64,000 nt of DNA from Sediminicola sp040566555 (GTDB lineage: Bacteria; Bacteroidota; Bacteroidia; Flavobacteriales; Flavobacteriaceae). Each line of letters begins with the position of its first letter. Position 1 is the first letter of the stretch. The translations under genes and the position numbers were made by a program. The stretch covers positions 434,001 to 498,000 of the forward strand of contig NZ_JBEWYP010000002.1 of assembly GCF_040566555.1 (NCBI RefSeq), in the 5' to 3' direction. Shown one piece after another: positions 33,271-43,153 of the stretch. The notes under the pieces were generated by a model. It ran no database searches and was not told the DNA's origin. It saw only the letters and a program-made list of their open reading frames with translations.

Positions 33271-33714
33271 ATGAAAAATCTATTAATCGTACTATTGATT
33301 TCAACATCAGGAACCTTATTTGCACAATCCGGCCCACAGAATTTAATTGACACATTTTTTGCTACTTATGAAAAAGATGCTGGAAAAGCTGTGAAGGAAT
33401 TATATGGGACAAATAAATGGACAGAAAGAATAAAAGATGATATTGATAAAATTATTGGCACTGTGAATGGTTTTACTGAAAGTTATATGGGTGAATATTA
33501 TGGCTATGAAATCATTACTAAGAAAAAGTTTGCTGAAAGCTTTGAGTTATATTCGTATCTAATAAAATATGACCGACAGCCTCTCAGATTTATTTTTAAA
33601 TTTTATAAGCCAAATGACAAATGGGTATTATATTCTTATGCACTTGACGATAATTTGGATGACGAAATCCAAGAAGCAGCAAAACTGTACTATTTGGAAT
33701 TAGACAAAGATTAA
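33271..33714 (+). CDS. Small secreted protein of unknown function
   Basis: 147 residues. The signal peptide MKNLLIVLLISTSGTLFAQ is followed by a ~125-residue domain (LIDTFFATYEKDAGKAVKELYGTNKW ... LRFIFKFYKPNDKWVLYSYALDDNLDDEIQEA). The helix-then-strand order, with a terminal beta hairpin containing KWVLYSY, recalls the NTF2-like/DUF4783 kind of small periplasmic proteins, but this is a loose resemblance. AT-rich relative to its left neighbours and preceded by a 389-bp gap, it starts a run of three unrecognised genes. Confidence 0.7.
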   Translation: MKNLLIVLLISTSGTLFAQSGPQNLIDTFFATYEKDAGKAVKELYGTNKWTERIKDDIDKIIGTVNGFTESYMGEYYGYEIITKKKFAESFELYSYLIKYDRQPLRFIFKFYKPNDKWVLYSYALDDNLDDEIQEAAKLYYLELDKD

Positions 33715-33873
33715 CTACCCACAAAAATATTTAGAATTAATCGCTCAATTTTGGGCTTAAATAAAATTCGTCTCAAGTTTTCTACGCTTGATTCTCCTGC
33801 GGAAAATACTCGCTCGTAACCCCGTAATTATTCTTATAATAACCGTTACCTTCAATTGTTCGATATATATATT

Positions 33874-35301
33874 ATGAAAGGCATTAAATCACTTATTTAC
33901 TCTTTTGTATTCTCAAGCTTGTTAACCTCGGCAGTAGTGGCTCAAAACCTGGAACCACAAATGATGTATCCAGATACATTAAGGAGTAGTAATGATTCTG
34001 TATATATACATAGTCCAAAATGGGACAAAGAATTAAGGTTAGGGATATCTAAAGACGAGACTATAAACTGGGGGACCAATGGCTACAAAGGAGTTTATTT
34101 TGAGATTTGGACCGATTTGGATACTATTAAAACACCCCATGTAAACTACCCATTTGAACAACTAATAAAAATTCCTTTAATATCTTCAACGGACACGACA
34201 CTTTGCATTCTAAGGTTCCAAGCAAGCACCTCCAATTTTGACGATAACTATATTGTAAATAACAAGGGAAAAGCAAGCTTTGAAATTCCAGAGGCCTTTG
34301 AGCTCGCAAACATAATTCTCTATTTGAGCGAATGTTCGAAAAAAACGAATAATTATCCCGAAAAGACGGCTTACGTTAAAAATCTAGCAGAACATTTTTC
34401 AGCCTTTAAAAACCATAAGCTAATCCAAATATTGAACCAGCAATGTTCCAAATCGGATTATTGGGATACCTATTACGGCTTTCGAGAAAACAGCGTGGTC
34501 TTTAAATTTGTAGAAGAATATTTGACCTACGATACACCATATAAACAAGTTTATTGGGACAATTCGGAAATCATGGGTGGTCAATTTAGAAACATGCTTT
34601 ACCTTATTCAGGATTTTGCTGATCAATCAAATTTTAGGGGTTTCTATAACAACAATCTGGAGTACTATGAAAGATTAAAAGAAAGGGAAGCAGAACTAAT
34701 GCCTATCCATCGTATGTGGAAGTGGCTTGAGCAAGAATTCCCACAAAGAATGGATTCTTATAAAATCATTTTCTCTCCATTAATAGAGGGTTCACATAGC
34801 ACTCAAAAATTTCAAAAAGGATTTTTCCGTGACCCAGAATTTCAGGAATGTGTTATGTTCATCAACGCTACTGAAAATATTGATTCAAACCCTGACTACT
34901 CAGAAAAAATTAAAGAAGGTCTTATGTCTGGAATTGTATTTACTGAAATTGATCACAACTATGTTAATCCAACAAGTGATGAATATGTTCAAAAAATCAA
35001 ATCATTAATTCACAACAAGGATTTATGGGCAACAAAGGATGCACAACAAAATTATAAAAGTGAGTATGCCATATTTAATGAATATATGACCCATGCGGTA
35101 TTTTGTCATTATATCTTGGAGAATTATTCTAAGGACATTGCAAAAACAATAATTGATAAACGAATATCCCTAATGGAAAGAAGAGGTTTTTCTAAGTTTA
35201 AGGTATTCAATGAAAAACTGCAAAATCAAATGAAGAATTCTAGTCGGACGCTATATGATATGTATGATGATATTTTAAATGCGATGAAAAGTATCAAGTA
35301 A
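33874..35301 (+). CDS. Secreted protein, possibly DUF4932-like
   Basis: 475 residues from ATG 33874, which begins a good signal peptide (GIKSLIYSFVFSSLLTSAVVAQ); the TTG six codons earlier is less likely. The C-terminal half resembles the DUF4932 group: GIVFTEIDHNYVNPTSDEYVQ gives a possible E..H pair, and NEYMTHAVFCHYILE offers Glu and His. These could make a metal site of a peptidase-like fold, but the standard HExxH is absent. The N-terminal ~190 residues are a beta-rich domain with no recognised family. AT-rich. Function unknown. Confidence 0.65.
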   Translation: MKGIKSLIYSFVFSSLLTSAVVAQNLEPQMMYPDTLRSSNDSVYIHSPKWDKELRLGISKDETINWGTNGYKGVYFEIWTDLDTIKTPHVNYPFEQLIKIPLISSTDTTLCILRFQASTSNFDDNYIVNNKGKASFEIPEAFELANIILYLSECSKKTNNYPEKTAYVKNLAEHFSAFKNHKLIQILNQQCSKSDYWDTYYGFRENSVVFKFVEEYLTYDTPYKQVYWDNSEIMGGQFRNMLYLIQDFADQSNFRGFYNNNLEYYERLKEREAELMPIHRMWKWLEQEFPQRMDSYKIIFSPLIEGSHSTQKFQKGFFRDPEFQECVMFINATENIDSNPDYSEKIKEGLMSGIVFTEIDHNYVNPTSDEYVQKIKSLIHNKDLWATKDAQQNYKSEYAIFNEYMTHAVFCHYILENYSKDIAKTIIDKRISLMERRGFSKFKVFNEKLQNQMKNSSRTLYDMYDDILNAMKSIK

Positions 35302-35492
35302 ACGGAGGAAAGGTCTCGGCTCTAACATAAATGAAAAGTTGACTCTTTCTACAACCTGTCACAAGTAAGGACAACAAAGGAGCTTATATACTAAAATTTC
35401 AAAGTTATGGTACATTTTATCCGGAATGAATCCAAAGCTCGACTAAAAATTTCAACAACGGACTCATAGCATAACCCTGTTACAAAAGCTCA

Positions 35493-36209
35493 ATGAACAT
35501 TACCAGAATAATAATTAATCGACTTCTATTTCGCTTTCTACCATTAGTCGTTCTCTTTGTTTTTGGTGTTTATTACGCGGGTATCACATTTGATACTATT
35601 TTTAAGAAACTTAGTTTTCCTTATTTGGTTCTTATGGCTGCACTTGTGTATTACTGCTATGATTTAATTAAGCATGTCCAAAAAGCCGTTTTAAGAAAGA
35701 AATTACTTCAGCAGGCACAACTTGAAGATATTCCAGCCAATGTAGATTTACCGAGTAAATTGAATTTTTTGGACAAACGGCTCAGCATAAATGAAATGTC
35801 GATTGATGTTTCATTTAAAAACAATGTGATTTTGCATTTAAGTAAGGCAAAGAAACAAATTGAAATAAAGAAAGCTTTTGGAAAGAAAATCTTAAGTTTT
35901 CATGAAATTAAATTCATTTTTCTTGAATATAACCAATATGAAAAGGACACTTTGATTGACCAATTTGCTTCTGGATCTTTATACGATAAAAATGTTTGGA
36001 AAAATTCAATAAGGGCTATGCTCAAAAATGGAAATTCAATTACGCTTTTTGAAGTTAAACTTGAGGAGACCAATAATGAACAAATGGTAGATGCACAAAT
36101 TTCTGGCAAATACGAGGAAAAATCATATTTGGACAATGGTAAAAAAATAGTATGCCTTTTTAGTAACTACACGGACAAAAAATATTTGATAGTAAATAAC
36201 ACCGTATAA
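35493..36209 (+). CDS. Membrane-anchored protein of unknown function
   Basis: 238 residues with two N-terminal membrane helices (about 11-30 and 40-60), a short basic segment (QKAVLRKKLLQQ) and a ~150-residue beta-rich C-terminal domain (NVILHLSKAKKQIEIKKAFGKKILSFHEIKFIFLEY), presumably cytosolic. The strand pattern could be PH-like, but I do not recognise the family. It is the third and last gene of the AT-rich patch. The flanks hold no promoter of standard form. Confidence 0.62.
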   Translation: MNITRIIINRLLFRFLPLVVLFVFGVYYAGITFDTIFKKLSFPYLVLMAALVYYCYDLIKHVQKAVLRKKLLQQAQLEDIPANVDLPSKLNFLDKRLSINEMSIDVSFKNNVILHLSKAKKQIEIKKAFGKKILSFHEIKFIFLEYNQYEKDTLIDQFASGSLYDKNVWKNSIRAMLKNGNSITLFEVKLEETNNEQMVDAQISGKYEEKSYLDNGKKIVCLFSNYTDKKYLIVNNTV

Positions 36210-36367
36210 AAAGCCTGTGTGCAACACTACCTGAGAATAATGCGGACTTTCGGACAAAACGAAAGGCAAGTGTATATTTAAAAAGTCGCTAAATCTTATA
36301 CATTTACTGCACCTTGGCAAGAAAATTGATAAATCATTACTCCATATAGAACTAAGCCATTTCCGTA

Positions 36368-37558
36368 ATGACCAAAGCCCTTTCCTTCTTACCCCTCTTT
36401 TTATCAGTAGTCCAACTTTTTGGGCAAACTGGTATTGAGAGCATAGACAGCGCTTCCCAAAAAGTGCCCAAGGAGTTAAATACCGCAGATGAAATTGCGC
36501 TTTATCTTACCAAGGATCTAAAAAAGGAAGACGAAAAGGTAAGGGCCATATATATTTGGATCACCCATAATATCAAATATGATATGGCCCAAATAAGTAC
36601 TCCCATCACCTATACCGAGGAGACGAATATTGCGGAGGAGGCCCTGAAAAACAGAAAAGGGGTTTGTGAACATTATGCCCAACTCTTTACCAGTATGTGT
36701 AGTGCAATTGGGATCACCTCCTATGTGATTCCCGGGTATACCAGACAGACTGACGGTGCTAAAATTGATCCTTTGAACCATGCCTGGAATGGCGTAGTCG
36801 TAAACAACAAATACTACTTGATAGACGCTACTTGGGATGCCGGATATTTTAACAAAGGCGGCTATGTGCACGAGTTCCAGGGCGACTTCTTTCTGGTGGA
36901 ACCAAAAGAATTTTTAAAAGCCCATATGCCCTTTGATCCCATTTGGCAGTTTCTGAACAATCCCATTACCCATACAGCCTATGTCTCCAAAGATTTTTCA
37001 AGACTGGGGCAAAGGGGCAATTTTGCCTTTCGGGATTCCATTGCTAGAATGACCGCATTGGATTCCATTTCAAGAATTGAAAAAAGCATTGCAAGGATTC
37101 AAAAGGCCGGGGTGACCAACGTTCATATTCGAGAGGAAATCTCCCAAATGGAGAATTTGATTGAATATTACCGTTATAATCATTGGGTGTCCCGTTTCAA
37201 TGCCATCAATGGGGAACTTAAACTGGCTGTGGATGAAATCAATTCAGCGGTATCATACCACAATGCATTTTTTAAGATGATCAATAAAAAACAAGGTGAG
37301 TCCCAAGGAACAGATGGGGAGCTAAAAACAAACCTCAGTAATGCCAGTGATCACCTCACCAAAGGGAAGGCTTTTTTAAGAGTAGCCGAATCCCAGCTAG
37401 GGAGTTTGGAGTATTTGGGGAGCAATAAGGAACATCTCCAGAATGCGAAAACAAACAAAAAAAATCTCCTTGCCTATATTGCCCAGCTAAAGGAATCGAA
37501 TTTAAAATTGGAAGCTTCAATTACTAAGAACTGGGAGTATTATCAAAAAAGACTGTAA
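36368..37558 (+). CDS. Secreted transglutaminase-like protein
   Basis: 396 residues. A signal peptide (about 1-20, LSVVQLFGQ) precedes a transglutaminase/cysteine-protease-fold domain with a complete triad: Cys100 in RKGVCEHYAQLF, His138 in LNHAWNGVVV and Asp153 in LIDATWDAGY. The C-terminal ~170 residues are mostly helical, with coiled-coil character (RIEKSIARIQKAG; LKESNLKLEASITKNW). The bacterial periplasmic members act on peptides or cross-links; the substrate is not predictable. It stands alone, with a TACATTTA box (one mismatch) upstream. Confidence 0.86.
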   Translation: MTKALSFLPLFLSVVQLFGQTGIESIDSASQKVPKELNTADEIALYLTKDLKKEDEKVRAIYIWITHNIKYDMAQISTPITYTEETNIAEEALKNRKGVCEHYAQLFTSMCSAIGITSYVIPGYTRQTDGAKIDPLNHAWNGVVVNNKYYLIDATWDAGYFNKGGYVHEFQGDFFLVEPKEFLKAHMPFDPIWQFLNNPITHTAYVSKDFSRLGQRGNFAFRDSIARMTALDSISRIEKSIARIQKAGVTNVHIREEISQMENLIEYYRYNHWVSRFNAINGELKLAVDEINSAVSYHNAFFKMINKKQGESQGTDGELKTNLSNASDHLTKGKAFLRVAESQLGSLEYLGSNKEHLQNAKTNKKNLLAYIAQLKESNLKLEASITKNWEYYQKRL

Positions 37559-37737
37559 GCAGGGAACAACTACGATGTTACTTTCATGATTTCCATGATT
37601 ACGCCATATTCTTGCTAAAAAATGGACAAATTGGCTGCTTTTTGGTAAATGTGGGCCTCTTCATGAAAATTATCCTTCAATACTACCCTGCAAAACACTT
37701 AAATATTTACTTTTAAAAACTAGAAGTAATTGTCCCT

Positions 37738-38352
37738 ATGAATGAAATCCTAACCACCATACTTTTTCTAATTGCCGTTATAGATCCCTTGGGTTCAGTG
37801 CCCGTTTATTTGGAAGCGACCAAGCAATTCGATTTAAAACATCGGAAACGTATTGCCGTGAAAGGTTCGGCTGTAGCCTTTGTGGTGTTATTGATTTTTA
37901 TCGTTCTCGGACAACTCGTACTGGAAGGAATGGAGGTCTCCTTGGATGCCTTTCAAATTTCCGGAGGGGTAATTTTATTTCTCTTCGCCCTAACCATGAT
38001 CTTTGGTGATGGAAAACCAGAGACTGAAAAACATCTGATCACAGATTATAAGCACGTGACCATTTTTCCAGTGGCTATCCCTTCCATTGCCTCCCCTGGA
38101 GCCATTATGGCGGTAGTCCTGATGACCGATAACCATGTGTATTCCATAGAGCAACAAATTGTAACCACCATTTTAGTGTTTGTAGTTATTCTTCTTACCT
38201 GTTTGTTACTTCTTGCCGCGAACAAAGTAAAAGAAAGAGTGGGGGAATACGGAATAACGGTGGTCAGTAAAATCATGGGATTGATCTTGGCATCCTATGC
38301 CGTTCAAAGTATCTTGTCTGGTTTAAAAGGCTTTTTTGTAGTATTGGAATAA
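37738..38352 (+). CDS. MarC-family membrane protein
   Basis: 204 residues with six membrane segments, the UPF0056/MarC arrangement. Recognised segments are the N-terminal FLIAVIDPLGSVPVYLEATKQF (family LxxxxDPxGxxPxF) and FPVAIPSIASPGAIMAVVLM. MarC was once tied to multiple antibiotic resistance, but that role was withdrawn; the function is unknown. Monocistronic by spacing (179 bp before, 141 bp after). Confidence 0.9.
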   Translation: MNEILTTILFLIAVIDPLGSVPVYLEATKQFDLKHRKRIAVKGSAVAFVVLLIFIVLGQLVLEGMEVSLDAFQISGGVILFLFALTMIFGDGKPETEKHLITDYKHVTIFPVAIPSIASPGAIMAVVLMTDNHVYSIEQQIVTTILVFVVILLTCLLLLAANKVKERVGEYGITVVSKIMGLILASYAVQSILSGLKGFFVVLE

Positions 38353-38493
38353 TCTTTTCAAAACCAGGTCCTTTCTTAAGAGTACGTCTTAATAATAACA
38401 TAGAACGTCAATAAAACGTTGCCCAAGGTGAAATTGGACAAGGGTACTTATTTGTGAATAAGTCCGTATATTTCTTGTACTAATCTGTGTACT

Positions 38494-39534
38494 ATGAGAG
38501 CAGCCGTTTTTGAAAAGTTCCAAGGCCCTATAACCATACAAAATGTTTCAGATCCCAACCCTAAAAATCATGGGGTAGTGATCCAGGTAAAAGCTACGGG
38601 TTTATGCCGAAGCGACTGGCATGGGTGGATGGGGCACGACACTGATATTATTTTGCCACATGTTCCTGGTCACGAACTGGCAGGAACTATTGCGGCTGTT
38701 GGTAAAGAAGTATTACATTTTAAGGTGGGTGATAGGGTTACTGTTCCCTTTGTTTGCGGGTGTGGCACCTGTGGCCAGTGTATTTCTGGGAACCATCAGG
38801 TTTGCGACCATCAATCCCAACCCGGATTTACGCACTGGGGCTCCTTTGCCGAATATGTAGCCTTGGACTATGCGGATATAAATCTTGTGAAAATTCCCGA
38901 GGAGATCAATGACATCACCGCCGCAACCCTTGGTTGTAGGTTTATTACTTCCTTTAGGGCTGTTGTGGAGCAAGGCAAGGTTACTGGAGGGCAGTATGTG
39001 GTTGTCCATGGCTGTGGTGGGGTTGGCCTTTCCGCCATTATGATCGCCAATGCCCTTGGGGCGCAGGTAATAGCTGTGGATATCAATGACAGGACGTTGG
39101 AATTCGCCATGGAAATGGGGGCCATTGCTACAGTGAATGCCTCCCAAAATGAAGATGTTGTAGAACAAATTAAAGCCATGACCAAGGGTGGGGCACATGT
39201 CTCCCTGGATGCATTAGGTAGCCAGATCACCTGTTTTAACTCCATTGCCAACCTAAGAAAAAGAGGAAAGCACATACAGGTGGGATTGATGACCGGGGAC
39301 CATCGGCATCCAAAAGTGCCTATGGACAAAGTCCTGGCCAATGAACTGGAAATTATAGGGAGTCACGGCATGCAGGCTTTTAAATATCCTGAGATGTTGG
39401 ACATGATCAAGAACGGAAAATTACATCCCGAAAAACTCATTGAAAGTACCATTACGCTTCAGGAAGCCACCATTGCTCTACCTCATATGAACAAATTTGA
39501 ACATAAAGGGGTCATGGTGATCAATTCGTTTTAA
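38494..39534 (+). CDS. Zinc-dependent alcohol dehydrogenase
   Basis: 346-residue medium-chain dehydrogenase. Catalytic zinc ligands are Cys38 (GLCRSDWHGW) and His60 (PGHELAG). The structural zinc cysteines are in FVCGCGTCGQCISGNHQVC. The cofactor loop is GCGGVGLSAIMIA, followed by VIAVDI, whose Asp favours NAD over NADP. The substrate cannot be named. The next gene, an FAD amine oxidase, starts 22 bases downstream, so the two are probably co-transcribed. Confidence 0.9.
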   Translation: MRAAVFEKFQGPITIQNVSDPNPKNHGVVIQVKATGLCRSDWHGWMGHDTDIILPHVPGHELAGTIAAVGKEVLHFKVGDRVTVPFVCGCGTCGQCISGNHQVCDHQSQPGFTHWGSFAEYVALDYADINLVKIPEEINDITAATLGCRFITSFRAVVEQGKVTGGQYVVVHGCGGVGLSAIMIANALGAQVIAVDINDRTLEFAMEMGAIATVNASQNEDVVEQIKAMTKGGAHVSLDALGSQITCFNSIANLRKRGKHIQVGLMTGDHRHPKVPMDKVLANELEIIGSHGMQAFKYPEMLDMIKNGKLHPEKLIESTITLQEATIALPHMNKFEHKGVMVINSF

Positions 39535-39556
39535 GAAGGTTTTATAACTTGGTTTT

Positions 39557-40714
39557 ATGTCTAAGCAGCATTTTGATGTGATAGTAGTAGGTGTTGGCTC
39601 CATGGGAGCTCCAACCTGCTATAATTTGGCAAAGAGAGGAGCAAAAGTACTCGGTTTGGAACAGTATACAATTGTACACGACAATGGTTCACATGCAGGA
39701 CAAAGTAGAATGGTTCGAAAAGCCTATTTTGAGAATCCAGATTATGTCCCTCTCTTGGATAAGGCGTATACCTTATGGGAAGAATTGGAAAAAATAACGG
39801 ATCAAAAGCTGTTTCATAAAACAGGTTTATTCTATACGGGGCCCAAACAGAACGACGTATTGGAAGGGGTGAAATTATCGGCTCAGAAATTCGATATCAC
39901 TATAAAAAGACTGGGAGAAAAAGAGTGTTCAAAACAATTTCCAAACTTTAAACTGCTGGAAAATTACGAACATCTATTTGAGCCGGATGCGGGGTATGTG
40001 ATCCCAGAACAGATCATTGCCCTGTACTGTAAATTAGCAGTGGATAGGGGAGCTACTATTTTGGAAAATCAATGGGTAGAAAATTGGTACGAAGGAGATA
40101 ATATCATAACGGTCAAAACAAAAAACACTACATATACGGCTGACAAAATAATATTCACAGCTGGAGGCTTTACCAACAACCTTTTGCCTTTTAAAAAAAA
40201 TCAATTGGTACCACGACGGCAAATAACTTGTTGGTTCGAACCAAAGGAACCCGCACTTTTTTCTAGCGATAAATTCCCTTGTTTTTTGTATACGACGCCA
40301 GATTTACCTGGATTATTTTATGGATTTCCATTATTATCAACTGGAGATGGCTCTGGAAAAATGGGTATAAAGATCGGGTATCATTTTCCAGGAGAGGTTA
40401 TTGATCCATATACCCTGCACAGTTTTGATCAGGAAAAAGAATCCAAATTGATCAAAGAATTTATGCGCGATTTTATTCCCAAAGGGTATAAATCGGTCCT
40501 GTCCATCAAAAGCTGTATATACACCTATACCGAAGACGGCAATTTCATTTTGGAAAAACATAAGGACTTCAAGAATGTAAGTGTGGCCTGTGGGTTTAGT
40601 GGGCACGGGTTTAAGCTTGCTCCACTGGTAGGGGAAATTTTAGCGGATCTGAGTTTGGAGGGAAAAACCGACAACCCTATTGCCTTCTTGTCTTCCGATC
40701 GGTTTTTGAAGTAA
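39557..40714 (+). CDS. Sarcosine/N-methyltryptophan oxidase-like FAD enzyme
   Basis: 385 residues of the monomeric sarcosine oxidase/N-methyltryptophan oxidase family: FAD-dependent oxidation of secondary amino acids with release of H2O2. The dinucleotide loop is VVGVGSMGAPTCYNLAKRG. The segment LSIKSCIYTYTEDGNFI carries the cysteine that binds FAD covalently in this family. GHAGQSRM-type His/Arg residues occur near position 50 (GSHAGQSRMVRKAY). The substrate (sarcosine, N-methyltryptophan, pipecolate or other) is not decidable. Second gene of the dehydrogenase operon. Confidence 0.88.
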   Translation: MSKQHFDVIVVGVGSMGAPTCYNLAKRGAKVLGLEQYTIVHDNGSHAGQSRMVRKAYFENPDYVPLLDKAYTLWEELEKITDQKLFHKTGLFYTGPKQNDVLEGVKLSAQKFDITIKRLGEKECSKQFPNFKLLENYEHLFEPDAGYVIPEQIIALYCKLAVDRGATILENQWVENWYEGDNIITVKTKNTTYTADKIIFTAGGFTNNLLPFKKNQLVPRRQITCWFEPKEPALFSSDKFPCFLYTTPDLPGLFYGFPLLSTGDGSGKMGIKIGYHFPGEVIDPYTLHSFDQEKESKLIKEFMRDFIPKGYKSVLSIKSCIYTYTEDGNFILEKHKDFKNVSVACGFSGHGFKLAPLVGEILADLSLEGKTDNPIAFLSSDRFLK

Positions 40715-40775
40715 ATAGGATAGAAAAATGATTAAGTTGATAGGATATTGATAGTAACACTAAAACAAAAGTAAT

Positions 40776-41378
40776 ATGAAAATATTGATCATAGGAGGGA
40801 ATGGAACCATTGGAAACAAGGTTGCCTCCCATTTTGATAAAGAACACGAAGTATTGATTGCAGGGCGTAGTAGCGGCAATGTAACCGTTGATATCGCCAA
40901 TAGCACTTCCATTAAAAAAATGTTCGAGAAAACTGGGAAGGTTGACGCTGTGATATGCATCGCTGGAGAGGCCAAATGGGCAAATTTTAGTGATTTATCC
41001 GAAGAGGATTACTATATAGGGCTCAAGAGCAAGCTAATGGGACAGGTAAATCTGGTGCGTATAGGGCAGCATTATGTGAATCCAAAAGGTTCCATTACCC
41101 TCACCTCAGGAATCCTGGCCGATGATCCCGTAGTAAAAACGACAAGCGCGGCCATGGTCAATGGTGGTATCCACAGTTTCGTACAGGCAGCTGCCTTGGA
41201 AATTGAAAATGGGGTGCGGGTAAATGTGGTGTCATCCGGAATGGTGGAAGATGCCTATGAAAAATACAAGGATTATTTCCCGGGTCACAATCCGATACCC
41301 ATGAACAAGGTGGTCAAAGGCTACGTGCGCAGTGTGAAGGGTATGGGGAATGGGGAAGTAATTAGAATTTACGGTTAG
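40776..41378 (+). CDS. Short-chain dehydrogenase, atypical
   Basis: 200 residues with the N-terminal cofactor loop IIGGNGTIGNKVASHF and a following VDIANS. It belongs to the short, atypical SDR group. The usual catalytic YxxxK is not found at the expected place: the segment after LTSGIL reads AAMVNGGIHSFVQAAALE, with Asn/His in place of Tyr/Lys. It may still bind NADP. It follows the FAD oxidase by 61 bases, probably in the same operon. Confidence 0.84.
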   Translation: MKILIIGGNGTIGNKVASHFDKEHEVLIAGRSSGNVTVDIANSTSIKKMFEKTGKVDAVICIAGEAKWANFSDLSEEDYYIGLKSKLMGQVNLVRIGQHYVNPKGSITLTSGILADDPVVKTTSAAMVNGGIHSFVQAAALEIENGVRVNVVSSGMVEDAYEKYKDYFPGHNPIPMNKVVKGYVRSVKGMGNGEVIRIYG

Positions 41379-41685
41379 GGAGCTAAAATATAAAAGCCAT
41401 ATCTCATGATTTATGATGCTTGTTGGTTATCATAATTAGGTTATTGATGCATACTATGCCCAAAATCAATCCAATTTCATCAATTTTTAGCCTTTTTGAT
41501 GTTAATTACGGAAAATAGGAAGCTATTCTGTCGAATATGTCGTTCGTATTATTTCGCGGATTTTGTTGGTCGTTCTCTAAGGTGATATGGACTTTATATT
41601 GTTCTTTTTTGTTCCTATTTTAGCCTGATTATTACAAATTTGAATTGCCGTTCCAGTACTAATATTAATGGCTTAAAAGTTGACA
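41379..41685. other. Intergenic stretch upstream of the decarboxylase gene
   Basis: 307 bp, AT-rich. Contains CATCAA and TTGATG as arms of a loose dyad around 41485-41515, but no terminator and no exact TAnnTTTG match. It probably holds the decarboxylase promoter. Nothing else is seen. Confidence 0.45.
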
Positions 41686-43122
41686 ATGGATTCCAATGAA
41701 TTTCGAAAGCAAGCCCATCTCATGGTAGATTGGATGGCAGATTATATGGAGCAAGTGGAAGACTATCCCGTAAAATCACAGGTAGCACCAAGAACCATCT
41801 ATGATCAGATAAGTTCGGATATCCCAAAGCAGGGGCAGAACATGGACCCTATTTTTAATGATTTCAAAGAGATCATAATACCGGGAATAACACACTGGCA
41901 GAACCCCAACTTTTTCGCTTACTTCCAGGCCAATACGAGTCCGCCTTCCATCTTGGCAGAAATGTTGACCGCAACCTTGGGAATTCAGGGGATGAAATGG
42001 GAAACTTCCCCTGCAGCTACAGAATTGGAGGAGAGGATGATGGAATGGTTGGGTGACGGTATAGGGATACCCAAGCAATGGGCAGGGGTGATCCAAGATT
42101 CGGCCTCCATGGCCACATTATCTGCAATCCTTACAGCCAGAGAGAGACTTTCCAAGTATCAGATCAATGAGGAGGGATTTGAGGGGTATACCAAATTACG
42201 GGTGTACTGCTCGGACCAGACCCATTCCTCCATAGAAAAGGGAGCTAAAATAGCCGGAGTAGGGAAAAGTAATGTGATCAAGATCCCCACCAACGAACAT
42301 TTGGAAATGCGTACCGATCTTCTACAGCAACAAATAGAAAGTGATATTAAGCAGGGCTACCAACCCCTTTGTATTGTTGTGGCCCTTGGGACAACGGGTA
42401 CCATGGCCATGGATCCCTTGGAAGAAATAGGAATGCTTGCTGAAAAGCACAATATCTGGTTGCATGTGGATGCAGCTTATGCCGGAGCGGCCTTTTTACT
42501 CCCAGAATACCAGAGCCTGATGAAAGGGATTGAAAAAGCAGATAGTTTTGTTTTTAATCCTCACAAATGGCTCTTTACAAATTTTGATTGTACGGCCTAT
42601 TTTGTAAAGGACAAGAAGGGGCTCCTGAATACCTTTTCTATCTTACCGGAATATTTGAAAACAGCTTCAGACGAACTAGTGAACAATTATTGCGATTGGG
42701 GTATTCCTCTGGGAAGGCGTTTCAGGTCTTTGAAATTATGGTTTGTGATGCGACATTACGGGCTTGAAGGGCTACAAAAAATGCTGCGGTTGCATATAGA
42801 ATTAGCAAAATGGTTGGAAGCCGAGCTAAAAAAGAAGCCTACATTTGAAATGGTGGTACCCCGTAGCATGAACCTGATCTGTTTTAGATATATGCCAGCC
42901 GGAGTAGAAGACCAAGAAGAACTCAATACCATCAATGAGCAATTGTTGCAAAGATTAAATGCCACGGGCGAACTCTATTTAACACATACCAAGATCGATG
43001 GAAAATATACCCTTCGCATGTCCATTGGGCAGACCAATGTGGCTAAGTCCCATGTAGAAAAGGCTTGGGAAACCATACAGAAAGTAGCTGAAGAAATAAC
43101 AAGGAACGGGAAAATAGAGTAG
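41686..43122 (+). CDS. PLP-dependent aromatic-L-amino-acid decarboxylase family protein
   Basis: 478-residue group II decarboxylase that makes an amine from an aromatic amino acid (Tyr, DOPA, Trp or Phe). The PLP lysine is Lys294 in NPHKWLFTNFDC, the PLP-nitrogen Asp is Asp262 (HVDAAYAGAAF), and the stacking His is His180 (DQTHSSIEKG). The active-site loop (FSILPEYLK) has Tyr at the usual catalytic position. ATG 41686 is used rather than the TTG two codons before it. Next gene at 31 bp, so an operon with the transporter is likely. Confidence 0.88.
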   Translation: MDSNEFRKQAHLMVDWMADYMEQVEDYPVKSQVAPRTIYDQISSDIPKQGQNMDPIFNDFKEIIIPGITHWQNPNFFAYFQANTSPPSILAEMLTATLGIQGMKWETSPAATELEERMMEWLGDGIGIPKQWAGVIQDSASMATLSAILTARERLSKYQINEEGFEGYTKLRVYCSDQTHSSIEKGAKIAGVGKSNVIKIPTNEHLEMRTDLLQQQIESDIKQGYQPLCIVVALGTTGTMAMDPLEEIGMLAEKHNIWLHVDAAYAGAAFLLPEYQSLMKGIEKADSFVFNPHKWLFTNFDCTAYFVKDKKGLLNTFSILPEYLKTASDELVNNYCDWGIPLGRRFRSLKLWFVMRHYGLEGLQKMLRLHIELAKWLEAELKKKPTFEMVVPRSMNLICFRYMPAGVEDQEELNTINEQLLQRLNATGELYLTHTKIDGKYTLRMSIGQTNVAKSHVEKAWETIQKVAEEITRNGKIE

Positions 43123-43153
43123 CCACATCAAAGCAATATAAGAGGGATAACCA

